A stretch of DNA of 64,000 nucleotides from Bordetella parapertussis (GCA_945890735.1 CAMDCZ010000005.1:1-64000); one strand, 5' to 3'; numbered from the stretch's first letter, positions 18,853 to 30,546 are shown. Notes: generated from the letters alone by a model not told the origin. Numbers and translations are program-made.

Positions 18853-19167
18853 TCAAGCCATGTTGACGAATACACGCTTGTTCTCGATGCGCACCGGATA
18901 CACCCGGATGTTGTCTGTCAGGGGTGCGCACATGGCTTGGCCGGTGCACACATCAAAACGACCTTGGTGCAGTGGGCATTCAATTTCACGACCGTCAAAA
19001 AAACCGTCGCTCATGCGGCCGGGTCCATGCGTGCACAAGTTGTCGGTGGCGAAGATCACACCTTCCACCTCGTAGAGCGCGATTTCTTTGCCATCGGCAT
19101 ACACCGCGGTCACATCGGCTTCGGGCACGGCGTCCACGGCCACGAGATCAATCCAATTGTCAGACAT
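18853..19167 (-). CDS. nagAb: Rieske [2Fe-2S] ferredoxin, NagAb-like
   Basis: A 104-residue Rieske ferredoxin that delivers electrons to the terminal ring hydroxylase. Cluster ligands are C-T-H (about residues 45-47, [11 protein letters not shown]) and C-P-L-H (about 64-67, CPLHQGRFD). It is nine bases downstream of the small oxygenase subunit. The partner ferredoxin reductase (NagAa type) is not in this operon and would have to be supplied from elsewhere. Confidence 0.88.
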   Translation of the reverse strand: MSDNWIDLVAVDAVPEADVTAVYADGKEIALYEVEGVIFATDNLCTHGPGRMSDGFFDGREIECPLHQGRFDVCTGQAMCAPLTDNIRVYPVRIENKRVFVNMA

Positions 19168-19176
19168 GGTGTTTCC

Positions 19177-19656
19177 TCAGATGGGGTAGATGATGGAGTT
19201 GGCGATCATTTCGCTGTCGTACACGCACAAACGCGATTGAAATTTCAAACCGTCTGGGGTGCGCACGATGTCATCGCTGTAATAACCCACGCTCAGGATG
19301 GTCGATTCGCCATCGAACTTGGTGCGAATCACGGTGTAGTTGGCCTCGGCATGGATGCGCTCGCCATCAGCTGAGATGGACAGCAAGCGCGGCGTGCCCA
19401 CGATGTGGCGTTGGTAGTAGGGGTCGTGGTAGAGGGTTTCTTTCACGCCATAGACCCGGTCTTTGATCATGGCCTTGCTTTCCAAGGCCAACAAACACAA
19501 GGGCAAACCTTGCTCGACATTTTCACGCGGTTGCAAACGGTAGGTGCCGTCTTCCATGAAAAACTCGGGCCACTTTTCCCATTCGGCCGAATCGCACACC
19601 ATGGCGTAATCGCTGTAGAGGTTCAAGAGTTCAAAGTAGGTTTTGAAATCAATCAT
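19177..19656 (-). CDS. nagH: Ring-hydroxylating oxygenase beta subunit, salicylate 5-hydroxylase NagH-like
   Basis: The 159-residue SnoaL-fold small subunit of an aromatic-ring hydroxylase. The opening [18 protein letters not shown] followed by EWEKWPEFF resembles NagH of salicylate 5-hydroxylase. The frame is open to 19806 inside the large-subunit gene; the ATG at 19656 has a GGGAG element and lies two bases after the large-subunit stop. It forms the alpha-beta oxygenase with the upstream gene. Confidence 0.82.
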   Translation of the reverse strand: MIDFKTYFELLNLYSDYAMVCDSAEWEKWPEFFMEDGTYRLQPRENVEQGLPLCLLALESKAMIKDRVYGVKETLYHDPYYQRHIVGTPRLLSISADGERIHAEANYTVIRTKFDGESTILSVGYYSDDIVRTPDGLKFQSRLCVYDSEMIANSIIYPI

Positions 19657-19658
19657 GC

Positions 19659-20918
19659 TCACTCCCCCATCACTTTGCGCCAGTACTTGTACATGCCGCG
19701 AATCAAGGTTTCGGTCACCATGTGGTCGGTGTCCTCCACCTCGAAACCACCCATTTCCACCACGGTGCGGTGCGCTGGTTTTTGCTCGAAGCCTTCTTGC
19801 GACCATTCAATCACTTCACCGTCATCGGCAGACACAAAACCGGCGGGACCAAACAAATTGGCTTGGATCAAACGGCGTTGTTCCATTTCAGGGGTGTCGT
19901 CTTCAAAGCCAAAGTGGGTCCAGACAAAGTCAAACGAACCATGGCCGTTGGGCTGGATGTGGCGTGTCGACACGCTGTTGACTTGCTGTTGAATGATGAG
20001 GCTGGGGAAGATCGTGGTCATGACAGCGGTCGGGCCGTTCCACCAAGCCTCGGGCACGATGTCGAGCAAGCGCATGTCGTTCAAGGTCATCGTGTCCTTG
20101 AAGCTGTCCACGCCGCTCACCACATCTGCATTCTTGCCGCCTTCACCACGCGTGGAAATCATGGCGGCATGGCGGTATTGGTCGTCCATCTTGAGTTCGG
20201 ACTTGTTGTCCGCACGCCAAAGACCAAAGGTGGAAAACCAGGTGTGCAACAAGCCGGGGTGGTAAGGGTCTTTGATGTTCTCTTGCATCAACTTCCAGTT
20301 TCCTGGAATGCGTTGGCGGCGGTACCCCAAAATTTTCAGCTTGCGGCCATTGAAGGTGCGGTCAAAGTAGCTCAGGATGGTGGGGCCTAAAAAGGCTTCC
20401 AAGGGTTCAATGTCGTGGTCGAAGGACGCGAACACCACGCCCCCGCGTGTGGCCACTTTCAGCTTGGTCAGGCCGTGCTCTTCCAGCTTGAACTCTTTGG
20501 GCATGCCGCCATTGATTTTGCCGTCTTGCTTGACACCACGGCGAAAGGGCACGCCTTGCAAGTCGCCTTTGACGCTGTAATTCCACTGGTGATAGGGACA
20601 CAAAAAATCTTTGGCCTGGCCATGACGCTCGCGGCAAAAACGCATGCCACGGTGAGCGCACACGTTTTCAATCACATTGATGCTGCCATCGGGGTCGCGC
20701 ACCATGATGACCGAACGCTCCCCCACCACGGTGCGGCGAAAGTCGCCTGCATTGGGGATTTCAGCTTCCAAGCCCACGTAACACCAGTGGCCGTTATAGA
20801 AAAAACGGTCGAGCTCTTTTTTGTACAAATCTTCGCGGGTGTAGGCCCAAAAAGGAATGCGACTGGTGCCCTCGCCTTCCCACTTCGGGTCTGCTGGAAA
20901 AACGCTGGTCTGTGTCAT
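19659..20918 (-). CDS. nagG: Ring-hydroxylating oxygenase alpha subunit, salicylate 5-hydroxylase NagG-like
   Basis: The 419-residue catalytic subunit, predicted to hydroxylate salicylate to gentisate. The Rieske ligands are Cys87/His89 (CAHR) and Cys107/His110 (CPYH). The mononuclear iron motif is [13 protein letters not shown], with Asp217, His220 and His225. Overall resemblance is to NagG from memory, and it is strengthened by the adjacent gentisate dioxygenase and NahR-like regulator. A related substrate such as another hydroxybenzoate or anthranilate is not excluded. AGGAGA precedes the ATG. Confidence 0.82.
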   Translation of the reverse strand: MTQTSVFPADPKWEGEGTSRIPFWAYTREDLYKKELDRFFYNGHWCYVGLEAEIPNAGDFRRTVVGERSVIMVRDPDGSINVIENVCAHRGMRFCRERHGQAKDFLCPYHQWNYSVKGDLQGVPFRRGVKQDGKINGGMPKEFKLEEHGLTKLKVATRGGVVFASFDHDIEPLEAFLGPTILSYFDRTFNGRKLKILGYRRQRIPGNWKLMQENIKDPYHPGLLHTWFSTFGLWRADNKSELKMDDQYRHAAMISTRGEGGKNADVVSGVDSFKDTMTLNDMRLLDIVPEAWWNGPTAVMTTIFPSLIIQQQVNSVSTRHIQPNGHGSFDFVWTHFGFEDDTPEMEQRRLIQANLFGPAGFVSADDGEVIEWSQEGFEQKPAHRTVVEMGGFEVEDTDHMVTETLIRGMYKYWRKVMGE

Positions 20919-21013
20919 GCAAGTCTCCTGGATACACCATCAAAAACACGAGCAGTCATGAGCATTGGCAAGTGTTTTTCGGGTGACAAACCATGAGTGT
21001 CGGTAGCCAAGCT

Positions 21014-21041
21014 TTATATGTAAATACATCAATACATATAA
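21014..21041. promoter_or_regulatory. AT-rich inverted repeat between the oxygenase operon and its LysR regulator
   Basis: TTATATGTA and TACATATAA form a perfect 9-bp inverted repeat with a 10-bp spacer. It lies in the 155-bp divergent intergenic region, 32 bp before the regulator start. It is a plausible LysR-type operator. It does not match the TTCA-N6-TGAT NahR consensus I remember. Confidence 0.4.
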
Positions 21042-21073
21042 GATATATTCGTTTCATGAATAAAGGCTGAACC

Positions 21074-21976
21074 ATGAACCTGCGTGACATCGACCTGAAC
21101 CTGCTGGTGGTTTTCAATCAATTGCTGATGGACCGACGCGTGTCCACCACCGCTGACAAGCTCGGGATGTCCCAGCCCGCGGTCAGCAATGCCTTGAAGC
21201 GCTTGCGCACCCTGTTGAAGGACGAGTTGTTTGTCCGCACGGCACGCGGCATGGAACCGACACCCTATGCCTTGAACCTGGTGGAGCCGATGGGCTATGC
21301 CTTGGGCACGCTGCAAAACGCCTTGAACCAACGTGACAGTTTTGACCCGGCCACCAGCGATCGCACCTTCACCTTGGGACTGACTGACATTGGCGAGATT
21401 TACTACATGCCCACCTTGATGGACACCTTGTCGCGTGTGGCACCCCACATCAAGATCAGCACCTTGCGGCACAACAGCGGTCACCTGAGCGATGACATGG
21501 CCTCGGGCAATGTGGACATTGCCGTGGGTTTGTTGCCAAGCCTCACCACCGGGTTTTTTCAACGCCGTTTGTTCAAGCAACGCTATGTGTGTTTGTTCCG
21601 GCAAGGTCACCCGCGTGCTCACAATCCGATCAGCTTGGTGCAGTTCAAAAGCCTCTCGCATGTGGGCGTGACCTCGGCCAACACCGGTCATGGCGAGGTG
21701 GACGACTGGATGGAACGCAAAGGCATTCAACGCCACATCCAACTGCATGTGCCGCACTTTGTAGCCGTGGGCCACATCTTGCAAAGCTCGAACTTGATTG
21801 CCACCGTGCCCGAACGCTTCGCACAAAAATGTGCAGCTCCGTTTCAGCTGGAAACATCCCCTCTGCCCTTCAAGCTGCCCGACATCGCCATCCATTTGTT
21901 TTGGCATGCCAAGTACAACCGAGAACCGGCCAACATGTGGCTGCGTCAACTGATGGTGGATTTGTTCACCGAGTGA
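21074..21976 (+). CDS. nagR: LysR-family regulator, NahR/NagR-like
   Basis: A 300-residue LysR regulator with an N-terminal winged helix (MNLRDIDLNLLVVFNQLL, then SQPAVSNALKRLR) and a periplasmic-binding-fold effector domain. Segments such as FVRTARGMEPTPYA, FTLGLTDIGEIYYMP, GLLPSLTTGFFQRRL and the C-terminal NMWLRQLMVDLFTE closely follow NahR/NagR, which activates salicylate catabolism with salicylate as inducer. AAAGG precedes the ATG. Divergent orientation from the oxygenase operon fits a role as its activator. Confidence 0.85.
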   Translation: MNLRDIDLNLLVVFNQLLMDRRVSTTADKLGMSQPAVSNALKRLRTLLKDELFVRTARGMEPTPYALNLVEPMGYALGTLQNALNQRDSFDPATSDRTFTLGLTDIGEIYYMPTLMDTLSRVAPHIKISTLRHNSGHLSDDMASGNVDIAVGLLPSLTTGFFQRRLFKQRYVCLFRQGHPRAHNPISLVQFKSLSHVGVTSANTGHGEVDDWMERKGIQRHIQLHVPHFVAVGHILQSSNLIATVPERFAQKCAAPFQLETSPLPFKLPDIAIHLFWHAKYNREPANMWLRQLMVDLFTE

Positions 21977-21979
21977 GGG

Positions 21980-22026
21980 GATAACGCTTTGAGGCATGCT
22001 GCGCATCATGAGCCAAAGCAGTTATC
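21980..22026. repeat. Imperfect inverted repeat between convergent genes
   Basis: GATAACGCTTTG (21980-21991) pairs with CAAAGCAGTTATC (22014-22026) with one bulged base. It sits just after the nagR-like stop and before the ligC stop on the other strand. It could form a terminator-type stem without a U tract. Confidence 0.4.
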
Positions 22027-22108
22027 TCAACAAACAACCCTAGACAAGCGTATTCCCCTGAACGCCGTGCCTGGCGCCACGCCCAAGCACTTGGTCAGCC
22101 TCTGAGCC

Positions 22109-24352
<2,244 letters not shown>

Positions 24353-24372
24353 GTTTTTCTTTCAGAGAAGGG

Positions 24373-25302
24373 TCAAACTCGCTCGGGCCAATACAAACGC
24401 ATCGGGTTGTCAACGAGCAGTCGGCGTTGAAGGTCAGCCGTGACGGCAATGTGTGGGATGAAATCCACCAACAAACCGTCATCGGGCATGTGGTCTTTCA
24501 AATTCGGGTGTGGCCAATCCGTTCCCCACAACACCCGGTCGGGGAATGACTCGACCACGCGGCGGGCAAAAGGCACCACGTCTTGGTAAGCCTGCTGCTC
24601 ACCGTTCAAGGCCCGAGGTCCGCTCAGGCTCAAGCGCTCTGGGCATGACACCTTGCTCCAAACGTTTTCGTGCTGCTGCATGAACTTCATGAACAAGCTG
24701 AACTCGGGGCCGTCTACCGGTTGCGCCACATTGGGTCTGCCCATGTGGTCGACCACCACGGTGGTGGGCAGCGCGGTGAAAAAATCCCACAACTCGGGCA
24801 GATCCACCGCCTCGAAATAAATCACCACATGCCAGCCCCAGGCCTGGATGCGGTTGGCGATCTCCATCAACTCGTCTTTGGGTGTGAAATCGACCAGTCG
24901 CTTGACGAAATTGAAGCGAACCCCGCGCACACCTGCGTCATGCATGTCTTGCAAGGCATGGTCGGTGACATCACGTTTGACCGTGGCCACACCACGCGCC
25001 CGACCCATGGCGTGCCGCAAAGCGTCCACCAGGGCGCTGTTGTCAGCACCATGGCATGTGGCTTGCACGATCACGTTTTTATCGAAACCCAAGTGGTCCC
25101 GCAGTGCAAACAACTGGTCCTTGGAGGCATCACAGGGCGTGTACTTGCGCTCGGGCGCGTAGGGAAACTGATCGCCAGGCCCAAACACATGGCAGTGCGC
25201 ATCCACCGCGCCTGCGGGCAACACGAAGCGCGGCTTGGCGGGCCCCTCGAACCAATCGAGCCAGCCAGGGGTTTTGTCAAAGGCACCGGCAGTAGGTTTC
25301 AT
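24373..25302 (-). CDS. ligI: 2-pyrone-4,6-dicarboxylate hydrolase (LigI/PmdD)
   Basis: Opens the lactone 2-pyrone-4,6-dicarboxylate to 4-oxalomesaconate. The 309-residue amidohydrolase-superfamily TIM barrel has DAHCHVFGPGDQFP near its N-terminus, the GVRFNFVKR segment, VVDHMGRPN and GTDWPHPN carrying the C-terminal Asp. The frame starts at a TTG three codons earlier, but the ATG at 25302 lies five bases after the ligK stop and is chosen. It lies within the lig operon between ligK and ligA. Confidence 0.92.
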   Translation of the reverse strand: MKPTAGAFDKTPGWLDWFEGPAKPRFVLPAGAVDAHCHVFGPGDQFPYAPERKYTPCDASKDQLFALRDHLGFDKNVIVQATCHGADNSALVDALRHAMGRARGVATVKRDVTDHALQDMHDAGVRGVRFNFVKRLVDFTPKDELMEIANRIQAWGWHVVIYFEAVDLPELWDFFTALPTTVVVDHMGRPNVAQPVDGPEFSLFMKFMQQHENVWSKVSCPERLSLSGPRALNGEQQAYQDVVPFARRVVESFPDRVLWGTDWPHPNLKDHMPDDGLLVDFIPHIAVTADLQRRLLVDNPMRLYWPERV

Positions 25303-25307
25303 GTCGG

Positions 25308-25994
25308 TCAATCGATGTACTTCAAACCGGCTTTGGCCAAGGCCTCGCGCATGTTGTACATGTCCAAGCCCAGCACACCCGCGGCCAGCTTGGTGCGCTT
25401 CTCGCCCTCCAAAGCCTCTCGAGCAGCCGCTGCATCGGCCACGGCTTGCGCCATGCTGGCTGGCACCACCACCACGCCATCGTCATCGGCCACGATCGCG
25501 TCCCCTGCGTTGACCGCTGCCCCGGCACACACAATCGGAACATTCACCGACCCCACGGTGGCTTTGATCGTGCCCTTGGCACTGATGGCACGGCTCCACA
25601 CGGGAAAACCCATGGCCTCGAGTTCGACCACATCGCGCACACCAGCGTCGATGACCAAAGCCCTGGCCCCACGTGCCTGAAAAGAGGTGGCCAAGAGGTC
25701 GCCGAAATACCCGTCGGTACAAGGCGCGGTGATGGCCGCCACCACGATGTCGCCGGGTTGGATTTGTTCGGCCACCACATGCATCATCCAGTTGTCACCA
25801 GGGTGAAGCAGCACCGTGACTGCCGTGCCAGAGACCTGCGCACCTTTGTAAATCGGGCGCATGACGGTGTGCATCAGCCCCAGGCGGCCCATGGCTTCAT
25901 GAACCGTGGCCACGCCATACAAACCGAGTTGCTCGACCGCGCCCTTGTCAGCGCGGGTGATGTTGCGTTTGACAGTGCCCAAGGGGTAATGCAT
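25308..25994 (-). CDS. ligK: 4-carboxy-4-hydroxy-2-oxoadipate aldolase (LigK/PmdE, RraA-like fold)
   Basis: Cleaves 4-carboxy-4-hydroxy-2-oxoadipate to pyruvate and oxaloacetate, the last step of the 4,5-cleavage route; it also decarboxylates oxaloacetate in known members. The 228-residue protein has the RraA/HMG-aldolase fold with [17 protein letters not shown], the [15 protein letters not shown] pyruvate-binding segment and DAGVRD. These hold the metal-binding Arg/Asp motif. The start is the ATG at 25994, immediately downstream of ligJ. Confidence 0.92.
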   Translation of the reverse strand: MHYPLGTVKRNITRADKGAVEQLGLYGVATVHEAMGRLGLMHTVMRPIYKGAQVSGTAVTVLLHPGDNWMMHVVAEQIQPGDIVVAAITAPCTDGYFGDLLATSFQARGARALVIDAGVRDVVELEAMGFPVWSRAISAKGTIKATVGSVNVPIVCAGAAVNAGDAIVADDDGVVVVPASMAQAVADAAAAREALEGEKRTKLAAGVLGLDMYNMREALAKAGLKYID

Positions 25995-25995
25995 C

Positions 25996-27030
25996 TCACA
26001 GGCCTTTCTGTTTCAAGCGTGCGTCCAAGCGTGGAAACACGCGGCGCACATTGGCTTCGTAAATCTGGTGGCGATCCTCGTCGCTGAGCAAGCTGCTGGC
26101 TTGGATGTAGCGTTTGGTGTCGTCATAGTAATGTCCTGTTTGTGGGTCGATGCCGCGCACCGCGCCGATCATCTCGGAGGCAAACAAAACGTTTTTCACT
26201 GGAATGACTGTGTTGAGCAAGTCGATGCCAGGCTGGTGGTAGACACAGGTGTCAAAAAAGATGTTGTTGAGCAAATGGTCTTCGAGCAAAGGTTTTTTGA
26301 GTTCTTGCGCCAAGCCTCTGAAACGCCCCCAGTGATAGGGGACCGCGCCGCCACCGTGGGGAATGAGGAACTTCAAGGTTGGAAAGTCTTTGAACAAATC
26401 ACTGGTCAGGCACTGCATGAAAGCCGTGGTGTCAGCATTCAAATAATGCGCACCCGTGGTGTGGAAACAAGCGTTGCAACTCGTCGACACATGGATCATG
26501 GCGGGCAAGTCGTGCTCCACCATTTTCTCGTAGATCGGATACCAATGGCGGTCGCTCAAGGGGGGGGATGTCCAATGACCGCCCGAAGGGTCGGGGTTGA
26601 GGTTGATGCCCACCGCGCCGTATTCATTCACACACTTCTCCAACTCGGGGATGCAAGTGGCTGGGTCAACCCCTGGCGACTGAGGCAGCATCGCGACCGG
26701 CACAAAGTGGTCTGGGAACAAGGTGGAGACGCGAAAGCACAGTTCGTTGCAAATCGCAGCCCAGGTGCTGGAGACCGCAAAGTCGCCGATGTGGTGGGCC
26801 ATGAAAGACGCACGAGGGGAAAACAAAGTGATGTCACTGCCCCGCTCTTTCATCAATTTCAACTGGTTGGTCTCGATGCTGTGGCGTAAATCGTCATCGC
26901 TGATGCGTAAGTCAGCGGCTTGGGGCATGACCGTCGGGTCTTGGATGCCCGCGATTTGCTGGTTGCGCCAGTCTTCCAGGGCCTTGGGGGCGGTGGTGTA
27001 GTGGCCGTGGCAATCGATGATCAAACTCAT
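25996..27030 (-). CDS. ligJ: 4-oxalomesaconate hydratase (LigJ/PmdF)
   Basis: Hydrates 4-oxalomesaconate (keto or enol form) to 4-carboxy-4-hydroxy-2-oxoadipate. The 344-residue amidohydrolase-fold protein starts [18 protein letters not shown] and has the [27 protein letters not shown] and [15 protein letters not shown] segments characteristic of LigJ, ending in a [14 protein letters not shown] motif. Its ATG overlaps the upstream tautomerase stop (ATGA). The one-base gap to ligK supports co-translation. Confidence 0.92.
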   Translation of the reverse strand: MSLIIDCHGHYTTAPKALEDWRNQQIAGIQDPTVMPQAADLRISDDDLRHSIETNQLKLMKERGSDITLFSPRASFMAHHIGDFAVSSTWAAICNELCFRVSTLFPDHFVPVAMLPQSPGVDPATCIPELEKCVNEYGAVGINLNPDPSGGHWTSPPLSDRHWYPIYEKMVEHDLPAMIHVSTSCNACFHTTGAHYLNADTTAFMQCLTSDLFKDFPTLKFLIPHGGGAVPYHWGRFRGLAQELKKPLLEDHLLNNIFFDTCVYHQPGIDLLNTVIPVKNVLFASEMIGAVRGIDPQTGHYYDDTKRYIQASSLLSDEDRHQIYEANVRRVFPRLDARLKQKGL

Positions 27031-28202
27031 GTGGCGTCTCCTGAATTCCAAATGTGTGCTGGCACCATGGCCTCGCCACGCATGATGAGGCGCGCGGTGC
27101 GGAGCAGCGCGGCTTGCGTGACTTCATGTCCACCAGGCAATTCTGGCGCTTCGCGGGTTTGCAAAGCCACGCTGAATTCGCCGGTGGGGTGTTCAACCGA
27201 CAGGGCTTGGGATGCCCCTGGCTTCATGGCCGCCACGCCTTCACACACCGTACCGCGCAACACACAGGCAGTGCCGACCGTGACGGCGGCCAGCACACCG
27301 ATCGCGTCGTGGCAAACATGCGGAATGAAACTGCGGGTGGTGATTGCTCCGCCATGCATGGGCGGGGCGATCAAGGTCATCTTGGGGTAGTTTTTCTGGC
27401 GCACGTCGCCCAAACCCATCAGCACCGACACCTGCAAGCGCAAGGCTTCGATGCGGGTCTTGAGCCCAAGGTTTGCGTTCAGCGCATCAGCCGATTCGTA
27501 ACCCGTGCACCCCAAGTCGCTGGCCTGGAACATCACCAAAGGCATGCCGTTGTCGATGCACGTGACATCCAACTCAAACGGCTCAAACCCCGAAAGTGTG
27601 TCGGTGGGAATCACTCTCACTCGGTCTTTCACGCGGCCGGTCGGCAGCAAACCGCTGCACACCGAACCAGCGGTGTCCAAGAAGTTGATCGTGATCGGTG
27701 CGGCCGTGCCAGGCGCACCGTCGATGCGGGCCTGCCCCGTGTCCGCCACGAACCGCTGGCCATCGGGGCCCATGGGTGTTTGTACCGTGATGTCGCATTG
27801 CATGTCGGTGTTCAAAGTCAAAACACGCAAGGTGGTGGTGTCAGCTTTGGCGTGAAGCAGGCCTGATTCCAAGGCAAATGGCACGACTGCCGCGAGCATG
27901 TTGCCGCAGTTGGGTGTGGTGTCCACCGTGTCTTTGTCGGGTTGTAACTGCGCAAACAAAAAATCCAAATCCACGCCAGCGGTCAAACTGGGACGCACGA
28001 TGCCAACCTTGCTGGTGAGCGGGTGTGCGCCACCCAGACCATCGACTTGCCGCTTATCGGGTGAGCCCATGATGGCCAACAACACCTGGTCGCGGGTGGC
28101 GATGTCTGCGGGCAAATCACGCGCATTGAAAAACGGCCCTTTGGACGTGCCACCTCTCATGTAAAGACAAGGAACGGCATGGGGAGGTGTTGGCTGACGC
28201 AT
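27027..28202 (-). CDS. ligU: 4-oxalomesaconate tautomerase (GalD/LigU, PrpF family)
   Basis: Interconverts the tautomers or isomers of 4-oxalomesaconate ahead of LigJ. The 391-residue protein of the PrpF/DAP-epimerase fold begins with the signature PCLYMRGGTSKGPFF, then TPNCGNMLAAV with the catalytic Cys, and ends with the GEFSVAL strand. It is the first gene of the lig operon. The upstream gene on the same strand is a prepilin peptidase only 15 bp away. There is no obvious promoter in that gap. Confidence 0.9.
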   Translation of the reverse strand: MRQPTPPHAVPCLYMRGGTSKGPFFNARDLPADIATRDQVLLAIMGSPDKRQVDGLGGAHPLTSKVGIVRPSLTAGVDLDFLFAQLQPDKDTVDTTPNCGNMLAAVVPFALESGLLHAKADTTTLRVLTLNTDMQCDITVQTPMGPDGQRFVADTGQARIDGAPGTAAPITINFLDTAGSVCSGLLPTGRVKDRVRVIPTDTLSGFEPFELDVTCIDNGMPLVMFQASDLGCTGYESADALNANLGLKTRIEALRLQVSVLMGLGDVRQKNYPKMTLIAPPMHGGAITTRSFIPHVCHDAIGVLAAVTVGTACVLRGTVCEGVAAMKPGASQALSVEHPTGEFSVALQTREAPELPGGHEVTQAALLRTARLIMRGEAMVPAHIWNSGDAT

Positions 28203-28217
28203 GGTGCTTGTTTGGCT

Positions 28218-29075
28218 TTAAAAAATATAGCGGTGGTTGAACACCAACATCGGTGCGAATGCAGCCGTGATGACGCCCGACAAAGCCAGGTAGGGCCCGA
28301 AGGGCAATGCTTGACCGGGCTTGAGTTGCCCGCGCCAACGCATCACCAGGGCCACAAACACACCCAACAAAGAAGACAAGAGCACCAGCATGGGCAACGC
28401 CAACCAACCCAACCAGGCACCCAAGGCAGCCAAGAGCTTGAAGTCACCTTCGCCCATGCCTTGTTTGCCTGTGACCAGGCCAAACAAAGCTTGCACCAAC
28501 CACAGCACACCATAGCCCGCTGCGGCGCCCCAGACACTGTCGGTCAGTTGCACGCCCGTCAAACCCAAGGCAGATGCCAGCAAACCGGTCCACAACAACG
28601 GTTGGGTCAAGACATCCGGCAACAACATGGTGTCGAGGTCAATCAGTGACAGGGCCAACAGCACCGTGGCAAAGCCAGCCCACGCCAAGGCTTCCAAGCC
28701 GATACCAAAGCGCGCAACAGACACACCCCAAAAAGCTGCCACGGCCAACTCGACCATGGGGTAACGCCATGAAATCGCACAACCGCCATGGGCACAACGC
28801 CCCCTGAGCCAAGCAAAGCTCAACAAGGGCAAGAGGTCTTGCCAACGCAATGGGGTGGCACAGGTGGGGCAATGCGAGCCCGGTTGCATCAGGCTGAGTG
28901 GCGCATGGCTGGGGTGGGACTGGCCCAATATGGCAGCTGCCTGGGTTTGCCAGTCGCGCTTGATCATGCGCGGCAAACGCCAAACCACGACATTGATGAA
29001 GCTGCCCACCAGCAAACCAAGCAAGGCGGCCAACACGGTCCACCCATCGGGGTTGTTGAGCATGGGCGTCACCAT
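28218..29075 (-). CDS. pilD: Prepilin leader peptidase/N-methyltransferase (PilD/GspO)
   Basis: An inner-membrane aspartic protease that cleaves and N-methylates type IV pilins and type II pseudopilins. The 285-residue protein has the Cys tetrad of the cytoplasmic domain (Cys69, Cys72, Cys94, Cys99) and both catalytic Asp motifs (IDLDTMLLPD at about 145-154 and GEGDFKLL). About seven hydrophobic segments are present, so it looks functional. Its place is odd: it starts three bases after livF and ends 15 bases before ligU, with no pil or gsp genes in the window. An in-frame ATG at 29063 is an alternative. Confidence 0.93.
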   Translation of the reverse strand: MVTPMLNNPDGWTVLAALLGLLVGSFINVVVWRLPRMIKRDWQTQAAAILGQSHPSHAPLSLMQPGSHCPTCATPLRWQDLLPLLSFAWLRGRCAHGGCAISWRYPMVELAVAAFWGVSVARFGIGLEALAWAGFATVLLALSLIDLDTMLLPDVLTQPLLWTGLLASALGLTGVQLTDSVWGAAAGYGVLWLVQALFGLVTGKQGMGEGDFKLLAALGAWLGWLALPMLVLLSSLLGVFVALVMRWRGQLKPGQALPFGPYLALSGVITAAFAPMLVFNHRYIF

Positions 29076-29078
29076 GGG

Positions 29079-29792
29079 TCAGGCCTTTTCCACAGACACA
29101 CCCAACAAGCGATCGAGCAGCTCGGGTTGAGATTGCAAGGCTTGCGCGCTGCCACTGTGCATGACCCGCCCCTGGTCTAACACCAGCGCTTGGTGGCTGA
29201 TGGCCAAAATGGCTTGCGGATGCTGCTCAACGATGATGGCCGACATGCCTTGCGCACGGGTGATGCTGGCAATGGCGCGCAACAACTCTGCCACGATCAA
29301 AGGGGCCAGGCCTTCGAGGGGTTCGTCCAGCAACAAGAGTTTGGGATTGAGCACCAAAGCACGACCCACAGCCAACATCTGTTGTTCGCCACCCGAGAGT
29401 TGGTTACCCATGTTGGATTTCCGCTCGGCCAATCGGGGAAACAGCTCGAACACACGGGCGGGTGTCCAATGCCCTGGTCGTGCCACGGCAGTCAGGTTTT
29501 CCAGCACTGTCAGGGACTTGAAAACATGGCGCTCTTGAGGTACCCAGCCCACCCCTGCAGCTGCACGCGCATGGGAGGGCAAGGCATGCAACTGCACGCC
29601 ATCCAAGACCATGCGGCCTGCGTGCTGCCTGGTCGCGCCAGCGATGGTGTTGATCAAGGTGGTTTTGCCGGTGCCATTGCGCCCCAGCAACGCCAAGGTT
29701 TCGCCTTGCGCCAAGGACATGGACACTTCGTGCAAGATGATCGCTTGGCCATAGCCCGCGCTGAGTTGTTCAATCCGCAAGAGCTCAGCCAT
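29079..29792 (-). CDS. livF: Branched-chain-type ABC transporter ATPase LivF
   Basis: One of two ATPases of a HAAT-type importer. The 237-residue protein has Walker A GRNGTGKTT (about residues 37-45), the Q-loop in VGWVPQERHVF, the signature LSGGEQQ and Walker B LLLLDEP, followed by the switch His in VEQHPQ. It overlaps livG by eight bases. Located in a livKHMGF block beside the protocatechuate operon; the substrate may be an aromatic acid, but this is context only. Confidence 0.92.
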   Translation of the reverse strand: MAELLRIEQLSAGYGQAIILHEVSMSLAQGETLALLGRNGTGKTTLINTIAGATRQHAGRMVLDGVQLHALPSHARAAAGVGWVPQERHVFKSLTVLENLTAVARPGHWTPARVFELFPRLAERKSNMGNQLSGGEQQMLAVGRALVLNPKLLLLDEPLEGLAPLIVAELLRAIASITRAQGMSAIIVEQHPQAILAISHQALVLDQGRVMHSGSAQALQSQPELLDRLLGVSVEKA

Positions 29793-30546
29793 GCGTGTCT
29801 CCCTGACCTAAATAGACTTCGCGCACCAAGGGATTGGCTGCAACTTCCAGCGGGGTGCCTTCGGTGAGCACCGCACCATTGACCAACACGGTCATGCGAT
29901 TGGCAAAGCGAAAGACCAGATCCATGTCGTGTTCAATCAAGACCACGCTCACATCGGCAGGCAAGGCTGCGACGGTTTGCAACAACTCCTCGCGCTCCCC
30001 CGCCGGCACGCCCGCCACCGGCTCATCCAGCAGCAACACATTGGGCTCGCAAGCCAAGGCGATCGCCATCTCCAACAGTCGGCGTTTGCCGTAGGCGAGT
30101 TCATGGGTGGCTTGGTCCATCACCTCGAGCAGATGAAATTGCGCGAGCAAAGCTTCACACCGCTTGGTCACCTGGTCGCCCTGCCCCAAGGCTTGCCACC
30201 AACGCCCACCCAAACCCAGGTGTTGCGACACGACCATGGCCAAGGTTTGCAAAGGGGTCAGGTCATCGAACAACTGGTTGATTTGAAAAGTACGCACCAA
30301 GCCGCGTCGAACGCGCTGGTGCGAAGGCAGTTGGCTGATGTCTTGGCCTTGCAAAAAAATACGGCCAGCAGTGGGCTCGAGCACGCCAGTGAGCAAGTTG
30401 ATCAAGGTGGTTTTGCCCGCGCCATTGGGACCGATGAGGGCATGTCGGGCACCCCGATGCACGCTGAGGTTCACATGGTCAGTGGCGGTGATGCCGCCAA
30501 AGCGTTTGACCAAGCCCTCGCAAGACAACACCACATCCGTAGTCAT
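29785..30546 (-). CDS. livG: Branched-chain-type ABC transporter ATPase LivG
   Basis: The second ATPase of the importer, 253 residues. Walker A is GPNGAGKTT, the family-specific segment RTFQINQLFDDLT replaces the usual RTFQ motif, and Walker B is LLLDEPVAGVPAGE. The ABC signature is degenerate (ELAYGKRRLLEMA), which is usual for LivG. The ATG at 30546 overlaps the livM stop (ATGA); the seven extra upstream codons are not needed. Confidence 0.92.
   Translation of the reverse strand: MTTDVVLSCEGLVKRFGGITATDHVNLSVHRGARHALIGPNGAGKTTLINLLTGVLEPTAGRIFLQGQDISQLPSHQRVRRGLVRTFQINQLFDDLTPLQTLAMVVSQHLGLGGRWWQALGQGDQVTKRCEALLAQFHLLEVMDQATHELAYGKRRLLEMAIALACEPNVLLLDEPVAGVPAGEREELLQTVAALPADVSVVLIEHDMDLVFRFANRMTVLVNGAVLTEGTPLEVAANPLVREVYLGQGDTHG

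Noticed and set aside
24670..25680. A 336-codon frame opposite ligI and ligK
   Set aside because: Spans two well-identified genes on the other strand and has no recognisable motif.
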